Source: an uncultured Flavobacteriaceae bacterium (GTDB lineage Bacteria > Bacteroidota > Bacteroidia > Flavobacteriales > Flavobacteriaceae). Taken from it: a DNA stretch of 12,755 nucleotides. The translations under genes were made by a program, and so were the position numbers. The stretch lies in contig CAJWNW010000043.1 of the NCBI GenBank assembly GCA_913044085.1, positions 1 through 12,755 of the forward strand. Reading direction: 5' to 3'. Positions 1 through 8,058 of this stretch are shown piece after piece (within the stretch, counting starts at the first letter, position 1; each line of letters begins with the position of its first letter). The notes beneath the pieces are model-generated. The model did no database searches and had not been told where the DNA came from. It was given only the letters and a program-made list of their open reading frames with translations.

Positions 1-56
1 ATCGCGCCGCGTTTGGGACGCGGAGGTCGCAGGTTCGAATCCTGCCACCCCGACCA
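1..56 (+). tRNA. tRNA-Pro (anticodon TGG), 5' part missing
   Basis: This is the 3' part of a proline tRNA gene; its acceptor 5' strand and most of the D arm lie before the window. The anticodon arm is 7-23: stem CCGCG pairs perfectly with CGCGG around the loop TTTGGGA, giving anticodon TGG at 14-16. The T arm is GCAGG-TTCGAAT-CCTGC (29-45), the acceptor 3' strand is 46-52, the discriminator is A53 and an encoded CCA is at 54-56. The next tRNA gene begins 17 bases later, so the two are probably co-transcribed and end at the terminator at 156-200. Confidence 0.95.
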
Positions 57-73
57 AGAACACATTTTTAAAT

Positions 74-147
<74 letters not shown>

Positions 148-155
148 CATCAATA

Positions 156-200
156 GCCTCTAAATCATTAACTTTCAATGATTTAGAGGCTTTTTTCTTT
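156..200 (+). terminator. Rho-independent terminator of the tRNA operon
   Basis: A perfect 14-bp inverted repeat (156-169 with 177-190) encloses a 7-base loop and is followed directly by a T-rich run (191-200, TTTTTTCTTT). It lies 9 bases after tRNA-Arg and would end the tRNA transcript. The stem is long and unbroken, so this is a strong call. Confidence 0.92.
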
Positions 201-299
201 AAGTGTAACATATCTGTGGCTGCAAATTTTGCAATCCATAGAATTAATTTGAACTAGCAAATTATTTTGTTTTAATTCAATAAAAAAAATGTGAATCAA

Positions 300-327
300 T
301 TGTTTAATTTTAAAATTCTTAGATTTA
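300..327 (+). promoter_or_regulatory. Candidate Bacteroidota-type promoter for the DUF1800/DUF1501 pair
   Basis: In the AT-rich gap between the tRNA terminator and the gene starting at 360, a TTG (300-302) lies 17 bases before TAGATTTA (320-327). The latter matches the Bacteroidota -7 consensus TAnnTTTG except for the last base. The spacing is at the short end of what is reported, and AT-rich DNA throws up such matches by chance, so this is only a candidate. Nothing else stands out in 201-359. Confidence 0.35.
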
Positions 328-359
328 CTATGCATTTTTAAAATAATTCATACAAAAAC

Positions 360-2075
360 ATGCCGTCATTAAATCCATCCACTTCTGTTTTAGGCACTAG
401 AAAAGCCAAGCACCTTTTAAGACGTGCTTGTTTTCACTATTCTAAATCGATATTGAATTATTTTGCTACATTAACACCTGCCCAAGCTGTTTCGGAATTG
501 TCCTTAGATTCTACCACCCCTTGGATTGATCCATACGATACGACAATCAATAATCAAAATGGCTCAGTTGATGGTTTTTGGATTCACAGCGGAAACCCAC
601 CTTCTTCATATCCTTATGGACAAAACAAAAAAAGAGGTATTGTAAGCGGTTGGTGGTGGTATAATATGATGCAACAAAATAAATTAAAGCATAAGCTAGT
701 TTTTTTTCTCCACACTTGTTTTACTGTATCCAAAGATAATGGAGCAGGAAAATCATCATATTTTTATGATTATCTTAGACTTTTAGATTTTTATGCCTAT
801 GGTAGCATAAAAGATTTGGCTAAAAAAATAACATTCGATAATGCAATGTTGTATTATCTAGACAATACAACCAACAATAAAAATAATCCAAATGAGAACT
901 ATGCACGCGAATTTTTGGAATTATTTACCATTCAAAAAGGGCCACAAATAGCAGAGGGAAATTACACCAATTATACCGAACAAGATATTCAACAAGCTGC
1001 AAAAATATTTTCAGGCATCAAAGTAAAACCTTTAAGAGATACGATTGATCCAGAAACAGGTATCCAATGTGGATACGTAAACTTATCTCAACATGATATT
1101 AATTCGAAAACATTTAGCAGTGCTTTTAATAACACAACAATTAGTGGCGGCACAAGTCAAAGTGCTGTAGTAGATGAATTAGGTGAATTTGTTGATATGG
1201 TCTTTGGAATTCCAGAAACTGCTAAAGCATATTGTCGAAAACTTTATAGATTTTTTGTTAGAAGAGAGTGGGATAGTGATGTTGAAAATAATATTATATA
1301 TCCACTATCGATTCATCTTATAAATTCAAATTTTAATCTCCTTTCTACTGTTCAAACTTTATTGCAATCACAACATTTTTTTGATGAAGATAACAATGAT
1401 GCATCCAATGAAATTATCGGAGGTATTATTAAGCCACCAATACAATTTATTAGCGAGCTCATATCATTAATTGATATGCCTCTTCCAAACCCTGAAGCAT
1501 CAAGTTCAAATCCACCAAGCAATTGGTCAACAGACCAACTTGACTTTTATCACTTTTATTGGCAATTTTGTCATAAAACTTTTTTTCCTGGTTCTGGGAT
1601 GAAAATATTTTCACCAGAAACAGTTGCAGGATATCCTGCAGATTATCAAGGCCCAGATTATGACCGTAGCTGGTTCAGTTCTAATACCATCGTAGCTCGT
1701 TACAAAACAATTGAATCACTTATTGCAGGAAAAAATAAAATTTTAGGTATTCAAACAAACTCAAATGGAGTTAATTACTATCAAAACATTAAAGTCCAAT
1801 TTAATTCTATTGATTTTATTTCGAATCCAAATAATATTACTAATCCTTATGACTCAACTGTATTAGTTTCCGAGCTTGTAGAATTACTTTTTTGTGAAAG
1901 TATCACACAATCTCGATTGGATTATTTTATTCAATCCCTTAGTGATTTAGATCCTGGTTACTGGGCGGGTGCTTGGGCCGAATATATTCAAAATGGAAAT
2001 ACTGTTCAAGTCAAGTCACGTTTGGACGCCTTGTTCACAAAGTTGATTAATGCACCAGAATTTCAATTGATGTAA
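360..2075 (+). CDS. DUF1800 family protein
   Basis: A 571-residue protein recognised as DUF1800 (PF08811 type). The opening segment HLLRRACF (residues 18-25) is the family's N-terminal signature. HKLVFFLHTCF (111-121) fits the conserved helix that usually reads as a W-x-x-F-F segment. NENYAREFLELFT (178-190), YTEQDIQQAAKIFSG (205-219) and the arginine-rich YRFFVRREWD (296-305) are further family hallmarks. The biochemical role of the family is not established. Its gene typically sits beside a DUF1501 gene, as here: the next gene starts 11 bases downstream, so the two form an operon. The start is secure because an in-frame stop (339-341) lies just upstream and no other start codon falls between. 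The N-terminus shows no signal peptide, lipobox or twin-arginine motif, in contrast with its partner. The family call is firm; the function is unknown. Confidence 0.9.
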   Translation: MPSLNPSTSVLGTRKAKHLLRRACFHYSKSILNYFATLTPAQAVSELSLDSTTPWIDPYDTTINNQNGSVDGFWIHSGNPPSSYPYGQNKKRGIVSGWWWYNMMQQNKLKHKLVFFLHTCFTVSKDNGAGKSSYFYDYLRLLDFYAYGSIKDLAKKITFDNAMLYYLDNTTNNKNNPNENYAREFLELFTIQKGPQIAEGNYTNYTEQDIQQAAKIFSGIKVKPLRDTIDPETGIQCGYVNLSQHDINSKTFSSAFNNTTISGGTSQSAVVDELGEFVDMVFGIPETAKAYCRKLYRFFVRREWDSDVENNIIYPLSIHLINSNFNLLSTVQTLLQSQHFFDEDNNDASNEIIGGIIKPPIQFISELISLIDMPLPNPEASSSNPPSNWSTDQLDFYHFYWQFCHKTFFPGSGMKIFSPETVAGYPADYQGPDYDRSWFSSNTIVARYKTIESLIAGKNKILGIQTNSNGVNYYQNIKVQFNSIDFISNPNNITNPYDSTVLVSELVELLFCESITQSRLDYFIQSLSDLDPGYWAGAWAEYIQNGNTVQVKSRLDALFTKLINAPEFQLM

Positions 2076-2086
2076 AAAAATTCTAC

Positions 2087-3736
2087 ATGAAAAGAAGAAA
2101 ATTTATTAAGCTTACAAGTACGGCATCAGCAGCAGGTCTTTTACCAATACAACTTAATACATCTTTTAAATTTTTAAATAATTTTTCAAATTGTGATTTT
2201 TCAAATAGAAAAATTGTTTTGATTGAGTTGGCGGGTGGAAATGATGGTCTTAACACGGTGATTCCTTTAGATGTTTACTCAGATTATATTCAAATGCGTC
2301 CTACTATCCACGTACCCTCCTCCAATACACTACAACTTAGTAATATAGATTCAAGTATTCAAGGAACCAATCAAGACGTTGCTTTTCATCCTGCATTTTC
2401 CGGCATGTATAATTTGTTTGACCAGGAACAGTTACACATAATTCAATCTGTAGGCTATCCCTCACAGAACAAAAGTCATTTTGCTTCTATTGATATTTAT
2501 AACACTGGAAATGATGGTAATAATTGGAACAATGGTCAAGATAGTGGTTGGATGGGTCGTTTTTTGGAAAATCACCATAGTGATTTATTCCCTACTAACT
2601 TTCCAGTGGGAATTCAAATTGGGTCCCCAAATACTTCACTAGGTTTCCATGGTGAAAATGAACATGGTTTAGCGATTAACTTAAGTGGACAAGATTCAGA
2701 AAATTTTTATTCTATTTTGAGTGGTCTTTCTGGCGAATATCCAGCAGATTTTCCTGACTCGCATTATGGAACCGAACTTCAATATATTGTTGATACCGAT
2801 GCGGTGTCTAATATTTATGCGCAAGCAATTTCTGATTCATTTAATGATGGCAGTAATTTTTCAGGATCAAATTATCCCGACAACAATTTAGCTGACCAAT
2901 TAAAAACAGTGGCACGCTTAATACGTGGTGGGATTGAAACTAAGGTATACCTTGTACGTCTTGGAGGCTTTGATACGCACAATAACCAAGTTCAGGGCGC
3001 TGGTGATTTGCAGGGAAGACATTACGATTTGTTGGATGAGTTATCTACTGCTGTTGAGGCTTTTATGACAGATTTGAATTCTGATAGTGTTGGTGATGAT
3101 GTTGTTGGAATTACTATATCTGAGTTTGGAAGAAAAGCCAAGGAGAATGGTAGTTTTGGAACAGACCATGGAGAGGTTGCTCCTGTTTTCGTTTTTGGAA
3201 AGCCTGTACAAAGTGGTATTTCTGGAGTTAATGTAGATTTTAATGAAGCTACACAAAATAATAATTACCAAATTAAAACCGTTCAATTTGATTATAGACA
3301 ATCTATGGCCACACTAATGCAGGATTTTCTTGGTTCAGACTCCTCTAGTATAAACAGTGCTTTTATAGATAATTTGACAAGCGCCAGTTTTGCAAATCAA
3401 AAAATACAAGACTTATTAAAGGCAAGTTATGTTGTCCCGGAGACTTGTTACAATCAAAACTTGGGAATCGATAATCTTGATTCGGACGACTGGTTGGTAT
3501 ATCCAAATCCTTTTAAAAATCATTTCAATGTCAAGAGCTTATCGACTAATTCCAATTTGTCCACCTCTTTTGTCCTGGTGAATCAATTTGGGCAAAATAT
3601 TCATGGGGGTTATTTGAAGTTTATTGATGGAACTGCTCATGTTGATCTCCCAAACCTCAACACTGGAGTTTATATTTTAACAATCAAAAATTCCTACAAA
3701 ACCCAAAGTTTTAAACTTTTAGGAGGAGGTCTTTAA
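2087..3736 (+). CDS. DUF1501 family protein with Tat-like leader and T9SS C-terminal sorting domain
   Basis: A 549-residue exported protein of the DUF1501 family (PF07394 type), which is distantly related to sulfatases and alkaline phosphatases. The N-terminus MKRRKFIKL followed by an alanine-rich hydrophobic stretch is a twin-arginine (Tat) type leader. Family motifs in order: ELAGGNDGLNTVIPL (47-61), KSHFASIDIY (129-138), GGFDTHNNQ (293-301) and SEFGRKAKENGSFGTDHG (345-362). Asp53, His131, Asp296, His298, Asp360 and His361 are plausible metal or catalytic ligands by analogy; this is inference. Residues about 468-549 form a T9SS type-A sorting domain (VYPNPF near 471, then LPNLNTGVYILTI at 521-533), so the protein should end outside the outer membrane. 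It is the second gene of the pair, and no terminator was seen before the convergent transporter gene 22 bases on. Enzymatic activity is unknown. Confidence 0.9.
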   Translation: MKRRKFIKLTSTASAAGLLPIQLNTSFKFLNNFSNCDFSNRKIVLIELAGGNDGLNTVIPLDVYSDYIQMRPTIHVPSSNTLQLSNIDSSIQGTNQDVAFHPAFSGMYNLFDQEQLHIIQSVGYPSQNKSHFASIDIYNTGNDGNNWNNGQDSGWMGRFLENHHSDLFPTNFPVGIQIGSPNTSLGFHGENEHGLAINLSGQDSENFYSILSGLSGEYPADFPDSHYGTELQYIVDTDAVSNIYAQAISDSFNDGSNFSGSNYPDNNLADQLKTVARLIRGGIETKVYLVRLGGFDTHNNQVQGAGDLQGRHYDLLDELSTAVEAFMTDLNSDSVGDDVVGITISEFGRKAKENGSFGTDHGEVAPVFVFGKPVQSGISGVNVDFNEATQNNNYQIKTVQFDYRQSMATLMQDFLGSDSSSINSAFIDNLTSASFANQKIQDLLKASYVVPETCYNQNLGIDNLDSDDWLVYPNPFKNHFNVKSLSTNSNLSTSFVLVNQFGQNIHGGYLKFIDGTAHVDLPNLNTGVYILTIKNSYKTQSFKLLGGGL

Positions 3737-3758
3737 ATTTATTATTTCTTTTAACAAT

Positions 3759-5210
3759 TCAAGACAAGGCTGGAAATTCCCATATTAGTGGAAGTAGGTA
3801 ATAAACCATTAGTGTCAAAATGATAATGGAAATAAAATTCATCCACAGTCCTTTTTTTACCATATCTTCAATTTTTAAATGACCCGAACCAAAAACAATA
3901 GCATTAGGTGGTGTAGCCACTGGCAGCATAAATGCGCAAGAAGCAGCAACTGTTGCACCTACCAATAAGAAAAATGGATGTACATCAATAGCATGTGCAA
4001 GCGATGCTAAAATTGGCAACATTAATGCCGTTGTGGCTATGTTTGATGTTATTTCTGTTATAAAATTAACCGAAGCAATTATGATTAGTAGCAAGGCAAT
4101 TAATGGAAAAGTTTGTAGAGATTTTAATTGTTCTCCAATCCAGAGCGCCAATCCGCTGGATTGAAAACCAATTGCCAGAGCCATTCCTCCGCCAAACAAC
4201 AATAATATGCCCCATGGCAGTTTTACAGCATCACTCCAGCTTATCAATGGAATGCCTTTTTTACTGCTGGGTAGTATGAATAACAAAATAGCGGCAATGA
4301 CCGCAATGATGGTATCGTCTACTGAAGGAATTATAGATTGTAAAATCCATGATCTAAAAATCCATGCAAATGCGGTTGCTATAAATACATAAAAGATAAT
4401 TTTTTCTTCAAAGGATACTCTCCCAAGTAAGTTTAATTGATTGTTAATTTCATCCCTTCCACCTGGAAACTCTTTTTGTTTAAATTTGAAGGCAAAACGC
4501 GTCAAATAGAACCAACCTAAAAATAAAAACAACAGACTTATTGGGAATCCGAAAGCAAACCATTGCCCTAAGGATATTTCAATGCCATATGTTTCTTGAA
4601 TGACGCCAGCTAAAATAAGGTTTGGCGGGGTGCCAATTTGGGTTGCCATACCTCCAATAGAAGCACTGTATGCAATGGCTAACATTAAAGCTTTTGCAAA
4701 GATTGAATTTTCATTCGAAATCGTGTTTGGATTATCTTTTAATTGGGATACGATGGCCATTCCTACAGGTAAAATCATAACTGCGGTTGCTGTATTGGAA
4801 ATCCACATAGATAAAAGAGCAGTAGCTATCATAAATCCTAAAATAATGTGCAAAATATTGGTACCCATAATTCTAATAATTGTCAGCGCTATTCTTTTGT
4901 GTAGATTCCATTTTTCAATAGCAATGGCTAAAATAAATCCGCCTAAAAATAAAAAAATATAGTTGTGTCCATAGGAAGCAGTGGTTTCTTTTAAACCCAA
5001 TCCACCGCTAAGTGGGAATAATACAATAGGCAATAAGGCCGTAACCGCAATGGGCAATGCCTCAGTAATCCACCAAATTGCAACCCATACTGCTGTGGCC
5101 AATACAGCATTTGCAGTAGGGCTCAACTCCTCTGGATGAAAAAATAAAACTATCAATGTAAAAGCAATTGGACCCAATACCAGTCCGATATTTTTTTTAC
5201 TTAATCTCAT
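3759..5210 (-). CDS. DASS/SLC13-family carboxylate (anion) transporter
   Basis: A 483-residue, very hydrophobic inner-membrane protein of the divalent anion:sodium symporter (DASS, SLC13/INDY) family, whose members import succinate, malate, citrate or sulfate, usually with Na+. The N-terminal half carries IWWITEALPIAVTALLP (45-61), the first SNT substrate/Na+ motif at 138-140 and GGMATQIGTPPNLI (186-199). The C-terminal half repeats the fold with TEITSNIATTALMLP (385-399) and PVATPPNAIVFGSG (430-443). The second motif reads SNI rather than SNT, a position known to vary in the family. Length is normal. It is downstream of the hydrolase gene with a 7-base gap, so the two are almost certainly one operon. 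Substrate cannot be named from sequence; a dicarboxylate is the default expectation. Confidence 0.92.
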   Translation of the reverse strand: MRLSKKNIGLVLGPIAFTLIVLFFHPEELSPTANAVLATAVWVAIWWITEALPIAVTALLPIVLFPLSGGLGLKETTASYGHNYIFLFLGGFILAIAIEKWNLHKRIALTIIRIMGTNILHIILGFMIATALLSMWISNTATAVMILPVGMAIVSQLKDNPNTISNENSIFAKALMLAIAYSASIGGMATQIGTPPNLILAGVIQETYGIEISLGQWFAFGFPISLLFLFLGWFYLTRFAFKFKQKEFPGGRDEINNQLNLLGRVSFEEKIIFYVFIATAFAWIFRSWILQSIIPSVDDTIIAVIAAILLFILPSSKKGIPLISWSDAVKLPWGILLLFGGGMALAIGFQSSGLALWIGEQLKSLQTFPLIALLLIIIASVNFITEITSNIATTALMLPILASLAHAIDVHPFFLLVGATVAASCAFMLPVATPPNAIVFGSGHLKIEDMVKKGLWMNFISIIILTLMVYYLLPLIWEFPALS

Positions 5211-5217
5211 TATTAGT

Positions 5218-6138
5218 TTAATTAAAAATTAAATCGGCAGCCTTGTTAGAGGCTAGTATAAAATTGTGATTTGCACCTGGATTGATTTCTAGGCTCCATT
5301 GAAATTCCACATTGTTGTCAGCACTCAATGTAGCAGCTTTGTTGTAAAAGTATTGCGCCCTTTCAAACCGATGTAACCCCTGCGCATCTGCAAATTGGTT
5401 GTGTCTGAGGCTACCGCTGTCAGGGTCGTTGTCTAAATCGCCTATTAAAAGTGTCAATTGCTTATCAAACAAATCGCCTAAAACTATGTTTTCTAAAATC
5501 GAATTTGAAAAACCATAAGGAAATACCGCATTGTAATCTGTGCTTGTATACCATCCTGGTGCTGAAACAATTATTTTATCAACTTGTGCTGTGGGTTTGA
5601 ACATCAAAAAACGGTGCGCAAATTGACCCCCAGCAGAATGTCCAAAAATATGGTATTTTAAAGTGCTATTATTAATTAAATTTTTTATGTAATCAAATAA
5701 AGGCTCAATAACTGAAAAGGTCCATTCCGGTTCAGGATTTAGTGAGGAAGGGGAGGGGTTGTCCCCATCTTCATATACATTTCCAAGGTTGTAAGCATCT
5801 CCACCTGGAAAATTTGTTGATGAAAATTCTGGCGCCACAACTATAAAATTATATTGATTCGATTTGGAAATCATGGCGTCCCTATAATCCATTGCATTAC
5901 GACCATTACCGTGAAAGACAAATAATATTTTAGTACTTGAAGTTGTATTGTTTGGAATATAGTAATGAATTTTTAAAACGCTACCACCAAAAGGTGTGTA
6001 ATCAGAGTACTCAAAGTAACCGCTTCCTGTTAAATTTTCAGTGGGCTCTATTGGGGTATTTTCATTGATATTTGAGCCATCATCACAGTCAATAAAAATC
6101 GTAAAACTTAATAATAAAATAATTTTAACGTAATTCAT
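5218..6138 (-). CDS. Putative lipoprotein alpha/beta hydrolase (esterase-like)
   Basis: A 306-residue alpha/beta-hydrolase-fold protein. Its leader MNYVKIILLLSFTIFIDC ends at Cys18, a probable lipidation site, although Asp at -1 is atypical for a lipobox. The Cys is followed by two Asp residues, which resembles the acidic surface-export signals of Flavobacteriia lipoproteins. FHGNGRN (75-81) fits the oxyanion-hole loop. GHSAGG (166-171) is the GxSxG nucleophile elbow with Ser168. Asp234 or Asp236 (LIGDLDND) and His291 (GANHNF) complete a plausible triad. The overall pattern recalls secreted esterase and polyhydroxybutyrate-depolymerase-like hydrolases, but the substrate is unknown. It is the first gene of an operon with the DASS transporter, suggesting that it releases a carboxylate the transporter imports (inference). 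No Shine-Dalgarno precedes the ATG. Confidence 0.85.
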   Translation of the reverse strand: MNYVKIILLLSFTIFIDCDDGSNINENTPIEPTENLTGSGYFEYSDYTPFGGSVLKIHYYIPNNTTSSTKILFVFHGNGRNAMDYRDAMISKSNQYNFIVVAPEFSSTNFPGGDAYNLGNVYEDGDNPSPSSLNPEPEWTFSVIEPLFDYIKNLINNSTLKYHIFGHSAGGQFAHRFLMFKPTAQVDKIIVSAPGWYTSTDYNAVFPYGFSNSILENIVLGDLFDKQLTLLIGDLDNDPDSGSLRHNQFADAQGLHRFERAQYFYNKAATLSADNNVEFQWSLEINPGANHNFILASNKAADLIFN

Positions 6139-6177
6139 TTCGTTTCAAAATAAATTAAAAATAGTCATTCTTTATGA

Positions 6178-6185
6178 TATATTTG
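6178..6185 (+). promoter_or_regulatory. Bacteroidota -7 promoter element (TATATTTG)
   Basis: TATATTTG is a perfect match to the Bacteroidota TAnnTTTG -7 element. It lies 45 bases before the ATG at 6231, which would leave a leader of roughly 40 bases. No good -33 TTG is present; the nearest is TTA at 6155-6157, 20 bases upstream. The element sits in the 92-base gap between divergent genes; no matching element for the leftward hydrolase operon was found there. Confidence 0.55.
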
Positions 6186-6230
6186 TAATACTAATATATT
6201 TTAATTATTCACCACATTAAAATTTTTCAT

Positions 6231-7901
6231 ATGAAAACAAAATTACTTTTTATTTTTTCTTTTCTTTACTATGGGCTCTTTGCTCAAACATCAACTGGTG
6301 ATATTGTAATTACTGAAATCATGAATAATCCCAGCCCCGTTAGTGATACAACTGGTGAATGGTTTGAAGTTTACAATTCAACTACAAATTCTATTAATAT
6401 CAATGGTTGGGTGGTCAAAGACGATGGCTCCAATTCTCACACTATTGACGGAACTATTGGAGGTTCAACTGTTATTCCAGCAGGTGAATATTTTGTACTA
6501 GGAAGGACATCAGATACCTCTACGAATGGAGGAGCTTTAGTTGATTACGAATACGGTACTAGTGGTTTCACGTTGGGTAATGCAGGTGATGAAGTTATTC
6601 TATTATCATCTGTAGGTACTGAAATAGCTCGTGTTAATTATGACGGTGGACCTAATTTTCCAGATTTAACTGGTGCAAGTATGCAATTAGATCCAGCTAG
6701 TATTAATGAGACAGATAACAATACAGGCTCAAATTGGTGTGCTTCAACCTCTGATTATGGAGATGGTACAGGTTCACTAGGTACTCCAGGAGCTCCAAAT
6801 GATACATGTGCACCAACATGCGAAGCCTCCCTTGGTTCTCAAGATGTAGTTTGTGATGCGATATCATCTGGAGTAGATAGTTACTCTGTTACATTAGCTT
6901 TTTCAGGCGCAGGGACTTCAAACTTTGTAGTCACGGCAACTGCCGGTACTATTAGTGGAGATGATCCGACCACAACTGTTGATGGATTTATCACAGTGAG
7001 TAGTATTCCAGAAGGAACAGATATTACCATTATTGTTAATGATACAGCCACTGGTGGTTTGTGTGCTTTAACTAGAGAAGTCATCAGCCCAGTTTGTGAA
7101 CCAATAGGGGATGTTGAGTTAGAACTCGTAGGAGTAATTGATTTTACAGTTCCTTCAGCTGGAAACGACGGAAAAGCTGTTCATGTTGTGGCTACAGCCG
7201 ACATTCCAGATTTAAGTATTTATGGAATCGGAACAGCGGGTAATGGTTTAGGATCAGATGGTCAAGAATATACTTTTGATGCGATCTCAGTGTCTGCCGG
7301 AGATCATATTTTAGCAGCGCGTACTCCAAGTGCAATGGAAAGTTATTTTACCCCTGATGGTTATAATTTGTTTGATTATGTTCTCACATCTAGCTCAGTA
7401 ATTAATCAAAATGGTAATGATGCGATTGAGCTTTTTAAAAATGGATCTGTCGTTGAAACTTTTGGTGAAATCTTTTTTGAGGGAGGTTCTAATTACTACG
7501 GTATGGATTGGGCTTTCCAAGATTCATGGGCCTATAAAAATGTATTAGGTTCTACTTGGCCAGATGGCTGGATTTATGGAGTTCAACAATGTACTGATGG
7601 CTCTACCACTAGTTTTGACTCAACATGTGTATATCCTTTTTTAGCAGCACTGTCGAATGGAGAGTTTGCTTCTGAAGAGTTGGCTATTTTCCCGAATCCA
7701 GTTCGTGATGGGTTTGTCAACATTAAAACTCAGATATCTGGATCGGTAAACGTCAAACTATATGATATTATGGGCCGTTGTATTTTGTCTAAACAAATCA
7801 ACTCTGAAATTCTGGATGTTAGCACCATTGGTTCAGGAGTTTATTTATTACAAGTTTCTGTCGCAGGCCGTTCTTCTACGATCAAAATGATTATTAAATA
7901 A
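6231..7901 (+). CDS. T9SS-secreted lamin-tail-domain (LTD) protein
   Basis: A 556-residue secreted protein. Residues 1-18 are a Sec signal peptide, with likely cleavage before Gln19, common in Flavobacteriia. Residues about 21-190 form a lamin-tail domain (IVITEIMNNP, then GEWFEVYNS at 43-50, ending near PGAPN at 186-190). Residues about 197-290 look like an Ig-like beta domain with four Cys. Residues about 295-468 form a second LTD-like module (GNDGKAVHVVATADIPDLSIYGI at about 311-333, later WAFQDSWAYKN), similar to modules that precede extracellular nuclease domains; no nuclease domain is present here. Residues about 483-556 are a T9SS type-A sorting domain (IFPNP, then GSGVYLL). LTDs probably serve adhesion or ligand binding; no catalytic motif was seen. 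The gene appears monocistronic, with its own promoter element upstream and a terminator downstream. Confidence 0.87.
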   Translation: MKTKLLFIFSFLYYGLFAQTSTGDIVITEIMNNPSPVSDTTGEWFEVYNSTTNSININGWVVKDDGSNSHTIDGTIGGSTVIPAGEYFVLGRTSDTSTNGGALVDYEYGTSGFTLGNAGDEVILLSSVGTEIARVNYDGGPNFPDLTGASMQLDPASINETDNNTGSNWCASTSDYGDGTGSLGTPGAPNDTCAPTCEASLGSQDVVCDAISSGVDSYSVTLAFSGAGTSNFVVTATAGTISGDDPTTTVDGFITVSSIPEGTDITIIVNDTATGGLCALTREVISPVCEPIGDVELELVGVIDFTVPSAGNDGKAVHVVATADIPDLSIYGIGTAGNGLGSDGQEYTFDAISVSAGDHILAARTPSAMESYFTPDGYNLFDYVLTSSSVINQNGNDAIELFKNGSVVETFGEIFFEGGSNYYGMDWAFQDSWAYKNVLGSTWPDGWIYGVQQCTDGSTTSFDSTCVYPFLAALSNGEFASEELAIFPNPVRDGFVNIKTQISGSVNVKLYDIMGRCILSKQINSEILDVSTIGSGVYLLQVSVAGRSSTIKMIIK

Positions 7902-7920
7902 AAACTTAGTTTTTTTCTAG

Positions 7921-7953
7921 AAGGTGGTTATTTTATAATAATCACCTTTTTTT
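7921..7953 (+). terminator. Rho-independent terminator after the T9SS LTD gene
   Basis: A 12-bp stem (7921-7932 with 7937-7948, one G-U pair) closes a 4-base loop TTAT and runs into seven T residues (7947-7953). It lies 19 bases after the stop codon at 7901 and separates this gene from the lipoprotein gene at 8059. In the remaining gap up to 8058 no convincing TAnnTTTG promoter was found. Confidence 0.88.
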
Positions 7954-8058
7954 GTTTACATCATCGATTGTTATTTAATATTTTAATAAACGGGTATTCT
8001 AATTTACTCACAAACTGTTTTAATTTCATATATTAGACATTTAACAAAACAACAAAAA

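Noticed and set aside
3737..3758. A shared terminator between the convergent DUF1501 and DASS genes
   Set aside because: The 22-base gap is AT-rich but forms no stem with a T tract. The short AAAGTTT/AAACTTT inverted repeat just inside the DUF1501 gene leaves no loop and cannot fold as a hairpin.
4600..4962. A 120-codon open frame antisense to the DASS transporter
   Set aside because: It is entirely contained in the transporter gene on the other strand, with no promoter, no separate start context and a peptide composition explained by the opposite strand.
8029..8036. TATATTAG as a -7 promoter element for the lipoprotein-dcuC-iadA operon
   Set aside because: It has one mismatch to TAnnTTTG in very AT-rich DNA and no TTG at a suitable distance upstream, so it cannot be told from chance.
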